Shown in pieces: positions 16,660 through 23,887 of a DNA stretch of 64,000 bases. The stretch is from assembly GCA_027386095.1 (NCBI GenBank), contig DAHXUN010000003.1, positions 124,001 to 188,000 on the forward strand, read 5' to 3'. A program made the translations under genes and the position numbers. Under the pieces are notes generated by a model that saw nothing but the letters and a program-made list of their open reading frames with translations, was not told the DNA's origin and searched no databases. This DNA is from Nitrososphaerota archaeon. GTDB lineage: Archaea; Thermoproteota; Nitrososphaeria; Nitrososphaerales; UBA183. The stretch's first letter is position 1; every line of letters begins with the position of its first letter.

Positions 16660-17382
16660 CTATGGGAATCCGGCTCCCTTGGCTTCTTCGAGTTCTTGAA
16701 GGGCCCGATCGCCGATTCCTCTGTTCCGGCTGTACTCTCTGAGAAAATCTTCGTCGATTTGGGTCTTCGAATTGGCCATCGATTCCGCAACGGTCTCTAT
16801 GAACACCACGGACTTGTTCTCTGCAATCGCGTCGACCAGCAACTTCTCTGGGATTGCAACGTTAAGCAGGCCTATTCTCTTGGCGTGCCGAATGTCATTG
16901 TCCTCGACTATTCTCGAGTTGGAAAGGAGGTGAGCAGATAGGTTCCTACTCCCTTTGAACGTTCGCCGCAGGAAGTTGTGGAACATCTCGATATTTCGCG
17001 TCCTTATCTCTATTTCTGGGTCTGGTTCGACGTCCTTTACCGGCAATTGTATCTCGAGGGCAACCTCTCCGCCAAGTATAGCGTCTTCGAAACCTTTCCT
17101 TGCTAGGAATGCCAGCGCCAGTTCTGCTTTCTTCACATCGTTCGCCTGAGAGAGAATCAAGAAGGGGTAGATGGCATCCACGTCCTCGTCCCTTATCTTC
17201 GCAATCTTTTCCCTGCCCATCCTCTTGAATTCGACGAACTGAAACGACCCCACTCCGTACAAGGCCGTCGGGTACGTCACTCCCGCTCCTTTAGCGAGCT
17301 GACTGATGCTCAGTTCGTCCTTCAGGGCAAGCTGTTCGAGAAGCCGCCCCCCTGTTCCGTAAGCATGTGCCACTTTGGCCAC
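16660..17382 (-). CDS. abiEi: AbiEi-type antitoxin/transcriptional regulator
   Basis: 240 residues with an N-terminal winged-helix region (LALKDELSISQLAKGAGVTYPTAL at about residues 18-41) and a C-terminal domain whose gene is paired with AbiEii, the organisation of type IV AbiE systems. Known AbiEi proteins repress their own promoter by binding inverted repeats; a perfect inverted repeat is found 22 bp upstream. The C-terminal part contains a helix-rich segment ending in AKGAGFP. Family assignment is by context plus the HTH, and is less certain than that of the toxin. Confidence 0.68.
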   Translation of the reverse strand: MAKVAHAYGTGGRLLEQLALKDELSISQLAKGAGVTYPTALYGVGSFQFVEFKRMGREKIAKIRDEDVDAIYPFLILSQANDVKKAELALAFLARKGFEDAILGGEVALEIQLPVKDVEPDPEIEIRTRNIEMFHNFLRRTFKGSRNLSAHLLSNSRIVEDNDIRHAKRIGLLNVAIPEKLLVDAIAENKSVVFIETVAESMANSKTQIDEDFLREYSRNRGIGDRALQELEEAKGAGFP

Positions 17383-17403
17383 CGTTGTTACTCGAGCGCA
17401 TTA

Positions 17404-17425
17404 CCTATTAAGAATATTTAATAGG
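17404..17425 (-). promoter_or_regulatory. Operator of the AbiE-like operon
   Basis: CCTATTAA (17404-17411) and TTAATAGG (17418-17425) form a perfect 8-bp inverted repeat with a 6-bp spacer. It sits 22 bp before the start of the AbiEi-like gene and beside AT-rich TATA-like stretches at 17429-17435 and 17440-17446. The placement fits autorepression by the antitoxin. Confidence 0.65.
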
Positions 17426-17513
17426 ACATATATACAGACTATTTAAACAATGAGCCAAAACGTGTGTGCTCCATTAATTCTCGTCCCGTCAATTTCACAA
17501 GTTCATCGTTGCT

Positions 17514-17813
17514 TCATTCTCTTTCGAGTTTCAGAAGTTCTAGGGAATCAGAAGCAGTCTTCCCGTCCCCTGCAACTGGCGGGAGTCGCACCCCCTTCAG
17601 GCATCTTTGAATCGCCTCCACCTGATTCTCTTTGAAGTGTATTGCGTTTAGAGCCCACGATAGGTGGGGTCTCCCATCATTGGGTGCCAGCTCCAGAGAG
17701 ACGCTGGCGTAACTCACCCCTCTTGAATAATCGTTGACGCTGAGGCAGAGCATCGAGGCCGTGCAGAACAGGTCGAACCTGAACTTCCTGTCGAAGTGCC
17801 TGTAGGTCGGCAA
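17514..17813 (-). CDS. Hypothetical protein (99 aa)
   Basis: MPTYRHFDRKFRFDLFCTAS at the N-terminus, with a few hydrophobic positions but no clear transmembrane helix; not recognised. It lies 12 bp downstream of another small gene on the same strand inside the island. Its last coding part runs through TCTTTCGAGTTTCAG near 17514. The high content of Leu, Ser and charged residues is compatible with a small cytosolic protein. Could be a coding fragment. Confidence 0.35.
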   Translation of the reverse strand: MPTYRHFDRKFRFDLFCTASMLCLSVNDYSRGVSYASVSLELAPNDGRPHLSWALNAIHFKENQVEAIQRCLKGVRLPPVAGDGKTASDSLELLKLERE

Positions 17814-17825
17814 CAGCCCATCCGG

Positions 17826-18095
17826 TTAGTCGAGAATTTCCGTCTCCTCGACCGCCAGCCGGTTCTTCTCCGCTTTGTCGCTCTGGTTCATCCTCCTCTT
17901 GTCCAGCCTCCAGAACGCGTTACCGAGGTACTCGACCGTCCCGTCCAGGACCATATGCTCTTCCAGCTGGGCCACCCAGGGGACGAACCTCCACCTCGGC
18001 TTCCTGTCCAAGAGCTTCACGCCGTTCCTGTCGAAGACGAAGATTCTCCAAAATGTCCCACCAGGGTTGCCGTAGTGTGCGACAAGCAGTGGCAA
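17826..18095 (-). CDS. Hypothetical protein (89 aa)
   Basis: Starts MPLLVAHYGNPGG and contains WRIFVFDRNGVKLLDRKPRWRF and VPWVAQLEEHMVLDG; aromatic- and arginine-rich, with a predicted beta-sheet core. No family recognised. It is followed 12 bp later by the 99-aa gene and preceded by the broken recombinase-like gene, so the three may have formed one operon of the island. Confidence 0.4.
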   Translation of the reverse strand: MPLLVAHYGNPGGTFWRIFVFDRNGVKLLDRKPRWRFVPWVAQLEEHMVLDGTVEYLGNAFWRLDKRRMNQSDKAEKNRLAVEETEILD

Positions 18096-18113
18096 CCAGA
18101 ACGGCCTCTGCGA

Positions 18114-18582
18114 CTAAATCATCCACCACCCCCCGTCCCTCATCCCCCAGTTGGTCATCAGGCTCTCCGTCGTGATACCCATGATCTTCCTCCCGTCCAG
18201 GATTTCCAGCTCCCTCGCCTTCTTGAACCCGTTCGCCCTGAAGAACGCCACCAGGTGCACCATGGACGACTTTATCCACGCCTTCGACACCCCAGCCTTC
18301 AGCATGGTGTCGAGGTAGCTCTGCACCGCGTCCTCCGCCTCGGACTTCCTCAGCCGGACAAGCTCCGAAGGGGTCTCCCCCCCTCCTGCAGAGGCGCGCC
18401 AGGGTGTCGAGGTAGCTCCTCCTGCTGGACTCCGACCCTGTCTTCCTCGCCAGGTGATCCAGGAGCCTTTGGACGGTGCGGTCTTCGCTCTCCCACCCCT
18501 TGACCTTGAGCTCCCTCTCGTACCAGCGTCCTCTCCGGGAAAGGTCCCCGTTTTCGGAGTAGGCCACCTGCTGCTTGGGCAT
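18114..18582 (-). pseudogene. Recombinase-like core-binding domain, frameshifted
   Basis: Translation from 18582 gives MPKQQVAYSENGDL and a helical SAM-like segment (VQRLLDHLARKTGSESSRRS, YLDTLARLCRR). At a run of seven C/G bases (18377-18383) the frame must shift by one base to continue TPSELVRLRKSEAEDAVQSY and a helical region down to GWWMI with a stop near 18114. The reconstructed protein of about 155 residues resembles the N-terminal core-binding domain of tyrosine recombinases, without the catalytic domain. The position next to the tRNA att-like repeat supports an integrase remnant. The alternative is a small DNA-binding protein with a sequencing error in the homopolymer. Confidence 0.45.
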
Positions 18583-18633
18583 ACTAACAGGAAGTTGTAA
18601 TTCTTTTAACGGGACGGAGGTAGGGCGCCCCTT

Positions 18634-18655
18634 GCCGGGATCGCCTAATCTGGTA
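18634..18655 (+). repeat. Right 22-bp direct repeat (5' part of the tRNA gene)
   Basis: Exact match to 15608-15629; it covers the acceptor 5' strand and D-arm of the tRNA gene. Confidence 0.6.
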
Positions 18656-18776
18656 GGGCGCAGTGGTCGCTTCGCGCAAGCCTGGAATTGCGTCTGGCCG
18701 GCGAGCCTGTCTCGCGAAAGCGGGTTCTGGGTTCAAATTCCTCTCCTAGGAGAGGAGGGAAGTCCCAGTCCCGGCG
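18634..18776 (+). tRNA. Intron-containing tRNA gene, possibly tRNA-Ser(GGA)
   Basis: Acceptor stem GCCGGGA (18634-18640) pairs perfectly with TCCCGGC (18769-18775), then G as discriminator. The D-stem is GCCT/GGGC (18643-18646, 18656-18659). The T-stem is CTGGG (18727-18731) with CCCAG (18764-18768) and T-loop TTCAAAT. Twenty-five extra bases (18739-18763), forming a perfect 7-bp hairpin, interrupt the T-loop. A type II variable arm CTCGC-GAAA-GCGGG (18711-18724) points to Ser or Leu. The only Ser/Leu anticodon after a T is GGA (18684-18686); its stem CAAGC/GCCTG has one mismatch and needs inserts of about 16 bases before the anticodon stem and in the anticodon loop. The isotype is therefore tentative. 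TTTTAA at 18604-18609 is a plausible promoter. Confidence 0.6.
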
Positions 18777-18791
18777 CTCAATCCCAAAACA

Positions 18792-18798
18792 CTATAAG
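18792..18798 (+). promoter_or_regulatory. TATA box of guaB
   Basis: CTATAAG lies 16 bp after the tRNA 3' end and about 45 bp before the ATG at 18843. It places transcription start near 18820 and argues against the upstream in-frame ATG at 18801. Confidence 0.5.
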
Positions 18799-18842
18799 CA
18801 GTGGAATCAACCCGAAGTCAAGTGAAGGGTCCTGGCTCCGAC

Positions 18843-20297
18843 ATGCGCGTCGGCCTCACTTTCGACGACGTCCTGCTCGTCCCGAAGTTCTCCGACGTAA
18901 AGTCCCGCAGGGACGCAGACACCAGGACCCGCTTCTCAAGGAGGATTCCGCTCAGCATCCCCATAGTCAGCGCCAACATGGACACCGTGACCGAGTCGTC
19001 CATGGCAATAGCGCTCGCCAGGCTGGGAGGGATTGGCGTGATACACAGGTTCCTCACGGTCGAGGAACAGGTGGCCGAGGTCCTGAAGGTGAAGAGGTCT
19101 GAGGGGGTGGTCATAGAGGACCCGATAACCCTAGGGCCCGACAGGAGCGTCAGCGAGGCCCAGGAGATCATCGGGGACAGGGACATAGGAGGAATAGTGA
19201 TAGTCGACGGGTCGAAGAACGTCCTCGGGCTCCTCACAAGGCGCGACATAACCCTGGAAGACGACCTGGAGAGGGCGGTGAAGGAGGTCATGACCCCGAG
19301 GCAGAAGCTCATCACCGCTCGCAAGGGGGTGAGCATGGAAGAAGCGAAGAACATCCTCCACGACCACAAGATAGAGAAGCTCCCCCTGCTCGACAGGAAG
19401 GGGAGGCTCGCCGGGCTGATAACCTCGAAGGACATAATGAAGCGCAAACAGTTCCCATACGCGACCAAGGACGCCAAGGGGCGCCTGAGGGTGGCGGCAG
19501 CCGTCGGTGTGAAGGGGGACCACATGGAGCGGTCGCGGAAGCTCCTCGACGCGGGGGCTGACGCCCTGGTGGTGGACATAGCCCACGGCCACTCTGCCTA
19601 TGCGATAGACACGCTGAAGGCCCTGAAGAGGGAGCTGGGGGACGTGGAGGTGGTCGCGGGGAACGTGGCGACGGCGAAGGGGGCCCTGGACCTGATCAGG
19701 GCGGGGGCCGACTCGGTCAAGGTAGGGGTCGGCTCGGGGAGCATCTGCGTCACGCGCGTGGTCACAGGCTCAGGGGTGCCGCAGCTCACGGCCATCATGG
19801 ACAGCGCCGCCGGGGCGGCAGACAGCGGCGTCCCAATCATCGGTGACGGAGGGATAAGGAACCCGGGGGACCTGACGAAGGCGCTGGCTGCAGGGGCAAC
19901 GTCGGTGATGATAGGGAGCCTGTTCGCGGGGACCGAAGAGAGCCCTGGGGCGACTATCCTCAGAGAGGGGGTCAGGTACAAGCTCACCAGGGGGATGGCG
20001 TCCCTCGCGGCGTCGGTCGACCGGAGGGTGCGCGGGGGGAAGGGGTCTGGTCCGAAGGAGGACGAGCTGGTGGGGGAGGTGATCGAAGAGAGCGTCCCAG
20101 AGGGGGTGGAAGGGCTGATCCCATACAAAGGGAAGGTGGACGAGGTGGTGAGGCAGCTCGTAGGGGGGCTCAGGTCAGGGATGAGCTACTCAGGCGCCCA
20201 TGACCTCGAGGAGCTGAGGCGGAAGGCCGAGTTCATGAGGATCACGTCCGCCGGGTACAAGGAGAGCCTCCCCCACGACATACAGAGGGTGGTCTGA
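18843..20297 (+). CDS. guaB: Inosine-5'-monophosphate dehydrogenase
   Basis: Oxidises IMP to XMP, the first step to GMP. 484 residues from ATG 18843 ([19 protein letters not shown]). The barrel is split by two CBS domains (about residues 95-205, [18 protein letters not shown] and [20 protein letters not shown]). The catalytic loop reads [18 protein letters not shown], with the nucleophilic Cys kept; Ser replaces the usual Pro/Ile-side residue before it and Val the usual Thr after it. [19 protein letters not shown] and the flap region follow. Three consecutive genes (guaB, purA, purB) work on IMP, forming a branch-point operon. Confidence 0.95.
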   Translation: MRVGLTFDDVLLVPKFSDVKSRRDADTRTRFSRRIPLSIPIVSANMDTVTESSMAIALARLGGIGVIHRFLTVEEQVAEVLKVKRSEGVVIEDPITLGPDRSVSEAQEIIGDRDIGGIVIVDGSKNVLGLLTRRDITLEDDLERAVKEVMTPRQKLITARKGVSMEEAKNILHDHKIEKLPLLDRKGRLAGLITSKDIMKRKQFPYATKDAKGRLRVAAAVGVKGDHMERSRKLLDAGADALVVDIAHGHSAYAIDTLKALKRELGDVEVVAGNVATAKGALDLIRAGADSVKVGVGSGSICVTRVVTGSGVPQLTAIMDSAAGAADSGVPIIGDGGIRNPGDLTKALAAGATSVMIGSLFAGTEESPGATILREGVRYKLTRGMASLAASVDRRVRGGKGSGPKEDELVGEVIEESVPEGVEGLIPYKGKVDEVVRQLVGGLRSGMSYSGAHDLEELRRKAEFMRITSAGYKESLPHDIQRVV

Positions 20298-20316
20298 TAC
20301 GGCGAACCTCTCCGTC

Positions 20317-21513
20317 GTGGGGCTGCAGTGGGGGGACGAGGGGAAGGGGAAGATAGTCGACTACCTCGCGTCGGGGTACGACGCCGTGGCGAGGTTCAAC
20401 GGAGGCAGCAACGCAGGGCACACAGTGGTCATCGGAGACAGGAAGTCCACGTTCCACCTCGTCCCGTCGGGGGCGCTGAAGGGGAAGCAGCTCCTCATAG
20501 GGGCCGGGGTGGCGGCCGACCCGGAGGTGCTGGCCCAGGAGCTCGCCCTCCTCCCAGGCGATACGAGGGGGAGGCTGCTGGTCGACTCCAGGTGCACCCT
20601 GGTCACGCCAGTGGACAGGGACCTCGACGCCATGCTGGAAAGGGGACGGGGGGCCGCCGCGCTCGGGACGACGAAGCGCGGGATCGGGCCGTCCTACGCC
20701 CTGCGCGCCCTGCGCCTGAGCCCGCGAGCCGGGGACCTGGCTGCCGGGTTCGACTTCGCTCCGCTCGTTTCGTTCTACAGCGCCCTCTCGCTGGACAGGA
20801 CGCGACTGGACGCCTGGGCCGCCTCGTCGCGCGAGCTCCTGCGGGGGTTGACCGGGGACGTGGCAGCAAAGGTCGAGAGAATCACAGGCGCAGGAGGGAG
20901 CGTGTTGTACGAAGGGTCGCAGGGGACGCTCCTAGACCTGCTGCATGGCACCTACCCCTACGTCACTTCCACACACACCATCGCGAGCTACATCCCAGCG
21001 GCCCTAGGGATACCCCCGGGGCTGGCTGGGAAGCCCCTCGGGGTGATGAAGTGCTACACCACGAGGGTGGGGAGCGGCCCGTTCCCCTCGGAGATCGGAG
21101 GGGAGGATTCCGAAAGGCTGCGCACGCTGGGGAACGAATATGGCGCCACGACGGGGAGGCCCAGGAGGGTCGGCTGGCTCGACCTGGTGTCCCTGAAATA
21201 CGCAATACGGCTCAACGGCGTCGAGGAGGTCGCGGTCACGAAGCTGGATGTGCTCTCAAAGGTGGACGACGCGAAGGTCTGCGTCGCATACAAGCTGCGA
21301 GGGAGCGAGACCACAGACTTCCAGAGCGCCATGGGCGACTTGGGTCAGGCCGAGCCTGTGCTCAGTTCCCCGTTCTCCCTGCGCGGAGCCGACTTCGAGC
21401 ACGGCCTCCCTGCCGAGGGGAAGCGCTTCGTCAGCTTCGTCGAAGAGGAGCTGGGAGTCAGGGTGCGGTTGGTCTCCCACGGGGAGGAAAGGTCGAAGAC
21501 CATTGAGCTATGA
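20317..21513 (+). CDS. purA: Adenylosuccinate synthetase
   Basis: Joins IMP and aspartate using GTP, the first step to AMP. 398 residues or slightly more. The GTP-binding and catalytic motif QWGDEGKGKIVDYLA is at the very start, and NGGSNAGHTV, TTKRGIGPSY and STHTIASYIPAALG-type motifs follow. GTG at 20317 is the first standard start, but homology should begin about six residues earlier (TANLSVV), where the frame has no ATG, GTG or TTG before the guaB stop; an unusual start such as ACG at 20299 is possible. It overlaps purB by 11 bases. Confidence 0.92.
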   Translation: MGLQWGDEGKGKIVDYLASGYDAVARFNGGSNAGHTVVIGDRKSTFHLVPSGALKGKQLLIGAGVAADPEVLAQELALLPGDTRGRLLVDSRCTLVTPVDRDLDAMLERGRGAAALGTTKRGIGPSYALRALRLSPRAGDLAAGFDFAPLVSFYSALSLDRTRLDAWAASSRELLRGLTGDVAAKVERITGAGGSVLYEGSQGTLLDLLHGTYPYVTSTHTIASYIPAALGIPPGLAGKPLGVMKCYTTRVGSGPFPSEIGGEDSERLRTLGNEYGATTGRPRRVGWLDLVSLKYAIRLNGVEEVAVTKLDVLSKVDDAKVCVAYKLRGSETTDFQSAMGDLGQAEPVLSSPFSLRGADFEHGLPAEGKRFVSFVEEELGVRVRLVSHGEERSKTIEL

Positions 21514-22822
21514 CGCCATCTCCCCCATTGACGGCAGGTACAGCCGAGAGGCCGCCCCCCTTGGCCGCTACTTCTCAGACCGGGCCCTGATGGAAGCAAG
21601 GGTCGCAGTCGAGCTAAGGTACCTCAGCCTGCTCGTCAGGCGGGGGGTCGCGCCGAGTACGAAGGTCCCCAGGATCGGCGCAGACATGGTAGCCTTGGAG
21701 AGGCTCGAAGAGGAGCTGGGCCACGACGTCAAGGCCGTGGAATTATACGTCAGGCGGCGCCTGTTGCGGTCCGCCGCCCGGAAGCTCGCCCCCTTCGTCC
21801 ACCTCGGCATGACGAGCGAGGACACCAACAGCCTCTCCTACGCGATGCTCCAGAAGGCCGCCATTGACGAGGTGCTCATCCCTGCCTACTCCTCCCTGGC
21901 GGGCTCCGTCGCCGACCTAGCGGTGAAGGAGGCGTCGTCGGCCATGGTCGCGAGGACCCACGGGATGCCGGCCGTCCCTACGACCTTCGGGAAGGAGATG
22001 GCGGTCTTCGGATACAGGCTCGCGGAGCGCGTCAGCCGTCTCAGGGAGCTGAGGCCAATGGCGAAGTTCTCCGGCGCTGTGGGTACCTACGCGTCCTTCG
22101 CCTTGCTCGCCGACCTCGACTGGCCCGCGGAGCTCGCGAAGTTCGTCGAAGGGTTCGGCGTGGAGGCTGCCCCATACTCCACCCAGGTCGTCCCCGGGGA
22201 GAGGCTTTCTGACATCCTCCACACCGTGATCAACATCAACCAGCTGGTCGCCTCCCTGGCGCGGGACCTATGGCTCTACCAGGCGCTCGGCTACGTCCGC
22301 TTCGTCCGCCCAGGGAAGGTGAGCTCTTCGACCATGCCCCAGAAGGAGAACCCGGTTGACCTAGAGAACGCGGAGGGGCAGGCCGACACGTCCACCTCGC
22401 TCCTAATCATGGCGGCGTACAGGCTCCAGCACACCAGGCTCCAGAGAGACCTGTCCGACTCGGTCGTCAGGCGGATGGTCGGTCAGGGGTTGGCTCACTC
22501 CTTTGTGGCGACAAAGAGGCTGGGGCGTGCGCTCTCTTCAATGAAGGTGGAGCGCGCGGCGATGCTCGACGACCTGAAGGCCCACCCTGAGATCCTCGCC
22601 GAGAGGGCGCAGATAGTGAGGAGGCTGGCGGGAGACGTCGAAGGCTACGAGAATGTGAGGGCCTCCGTCGGCCGCGGTAGCTTCTCCCCTGGCTCGGACC
22701 CAGCCTCATATCTGGGGGACTCCGTGAACCTGGCCAGGCGCTGCAGGGGGACAGTCGACGAGCTCCTCGGCCTGGGGGGCCGCCGGAAGCGGCGGGGCGC
22801 CTCCTCTTCGGCTAGTTCTTGA
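21503..22822 (+). CDS. purB: Adenylosuccinate lyase
   Basis: Releases fumarate from adenylosuccinate and SAICAR. 439 residues. N-terminal SYDAISPIDGRYS, MTSEDTNSLSYA, RTHGMPAVPTTFGKE and the superfamily signature SSTMPQKENPVDLEN are all present. TTG at 21503 overlaps the end of purA; the frame open from 21248 is a purA shadow. The C-terminus ends in a basic/serine-rich tail (GGRRKRRGASSSASS) and converges with the gene on the other strand, overlapping it by 11 bases. Confidence 0.94.
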   Translation: MSYDAISPIDGRYSREAAPLGRYFSDRALMEARVAVELRYLSLLVRRGVAPSTKVPRIGADMVALERLEEELGHDVKAVELYVRRRLLRSAARKLAPFVHLGMTSEDTNSLSYAMLQKAAIDEVLIPAYSSLAGSVADLAVKEASSAMVARTHGMPAVPTTFGKEMAVFGYRLAERVSRLRELRPMAKFSGAVGTYASFALLADLDWPAELAKFVEGFGVEAAPYSTQVVPGERLSDILHTVININQLVASLARDLWLYQALGYVRFVRPGKVSSSTMPQKENPVDLENAEGQADTSTSLLIMAAYRLQHTRLQRDLSDSVVRRMVGQGLAHSFVATKRLGRALSSMKVERAAMLDDLKAHPEILAERAQIVRRLAGDVEGYENVRASVGRGSFSPGSDPASYLGDSVNLARRCRGTVDELLGLGGRRKRRGASSSASS

Positions 22823-23831
22823 AGACCCAGGACAGGTCCGGTGGATAGCTCCTTCCGGACGTCTTCTCGCTGATGGCATGTGCCACGATGGGGAGCGCCA
22901 GCGTGATGTCGGCGTACAGGGTCGCCTTCCTCCCGTCTGACTTTATCTTCCCCCAGCTTATCGCCTCTTCGAGGGTGCACCCAGACAGTCCCCCCCACTG
23001 TGGGCTGTCGGCCGTTATCTGTATCGCATACTCGTGAGGGGTCTCCTCCTCACCTCCCTTCGACAGAGATTTGATTATTGTCGAGAGCTGTATCGTGTCC
23101 TTGGGGACGCCGCCCCCCAGGTACACCACCCCCGTCTTCTTGGTCCTCTCGGCTATCTGGGCCATCTCCTCCATGTCCTTCGTCTGGTCCAGCCTGATCA
23201 TCTTGCCCTTTTCGCGTCTAAGAAGGCTCAGCGCCACCCCGTAGCCGCTGTCTATCAGGCCGGGCGAGTACACCGGGACTTTGGCTCTCTGCGCCGCCGC
23301 CACTATGCTGTCTACGCCCTTCTTGTTCAGGAACTCCCCGAACTGGTAGAGGAACTCCCTGGTCGAGTATACCTTCTTCTCGTCGAGGGTGTCCGCGAAT
23401 TCGTAGATGGTCCTCTCCAGCTTCCTGTACTGCATCTCGTCGGCATAGACGTCATAGTACCTGTCGATCTTCAGCTTGAGCAGCTCCTCGTCGTTGGCGA
23501 GCCAGGTCCCCTGGTAGTAGTGGTACCCGAGCGCCTCCAGCAGATCCTCGGAGACGTTCGCCCCGGTGCTCACCACGACGTCGACGTACCTGTGCTCGAC
23601 CAGCCATCTTATGATCTTCCACTGGCCGGTGGTGCTGAGGGAGCCGGTCAGCCCTATGAATATGGTCAGGTCCTTCTGCTTTGCCATCTCCGTCCAGATC
23701 TTCGCCACCTCACCGAGCTTCTTACCCTGGAAGCCGGTCTGAGACATCTCGTCCAGCAGCTCCGAGATGCTCTTCTTCCCGACCTCGATCGTGCTCAGCG
23801 GTTTCGAAAGGACTTCCTTCTTTGATACCAC
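22812..23831 (-). CDS. dys: Deoxyhypusine synthase family protein
   Basis: Deoxyhypusine synthases transfer aminobutyl from spermidine to a lysine of aIF5A. 339 residues from GTG 23831, which follows an AT-rich box. NAD-binding fold with IFIGLTGSLSTTGQWKI, VVSTGANVSEDLLE and YLGGGVPKDTIQ; active-site lysine in AISWGKIK. The usual KHHI sequence after GGGV is PKDT, so the histidine of canonical enzymes is missing, and QITADSPQWGGLSGCTLEEA replaces the usual EFDGSDSGA segment. This pattern is that of the DHS-like subfamily, which may use other amine acceptors. The function is therefore likely but not certain to be hypusination. Confidence 0.8.
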   Translation of the reverse strand: MVSKKEVLSKPLSTIEVGKKSISELLDEMSQTGFQGKKLGEVAKIWTEMAKQKDLTIFIGLTGSLSTTGQWKIIRWLVEHRYVDVVVSTGANVSEDLLEALGYHYYQGTWLANDEELLKLKIDRYYDVYADEMQYRKLERTIYEFADTLDEKKVYSTREFLYQFGEFLNKKGVDSIVAAAQRAKVPVYSPGLIDSGYGVALSLLRREKGKMIRLDQTKDMEEMAQIAERTKKTGVVYLGGGVPKDTIQLSTIIKSLSKGGEEETPHEYAIQITADSPQWGGLSGCTLEEAISWGKIKSDGRKATLYADITLALPIVAHAISEKTSGRSYPPDLSWVFKN

Positions 23832-23887
23832 GGCGGAGCGTCTGGACCATCCACTTAATTGTTTTGTGAACGGAGCAGGGCCGGGCG

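Larger units (their letters stand above)
15608..18655. mobile_element. Small tRNA-associated genomic island (about 3 kb)
   Basis: The segment between the two 22-bp repeats differs from its surroundings. It has visibly lower GC over 15.8-17.5 kb, genes all on the minus strand against plus-strand neighbours, a toxin-antitoxin pair, unknown small genes, and a frameshifted recombinase-like gene ending about 50 bp from the intact tRNA copy. All are hallmarks of a decayed integrative element. The boundary is inferred from the repeats; no catalytic integrase domain is seen. Confidence 0.55.

Noticed and set aside
17796..18503. 235-codon plus-strand frame in the island
   Set aside because: Pro/His/Arg-rich shadow covering several minus-strand genes; no start signal.
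20328..21506. 392-codon plus-strand frame overlapping purA
   Set aside because: Arg/Gly-rich alternative frame of purA; purA itself shows every family motif.
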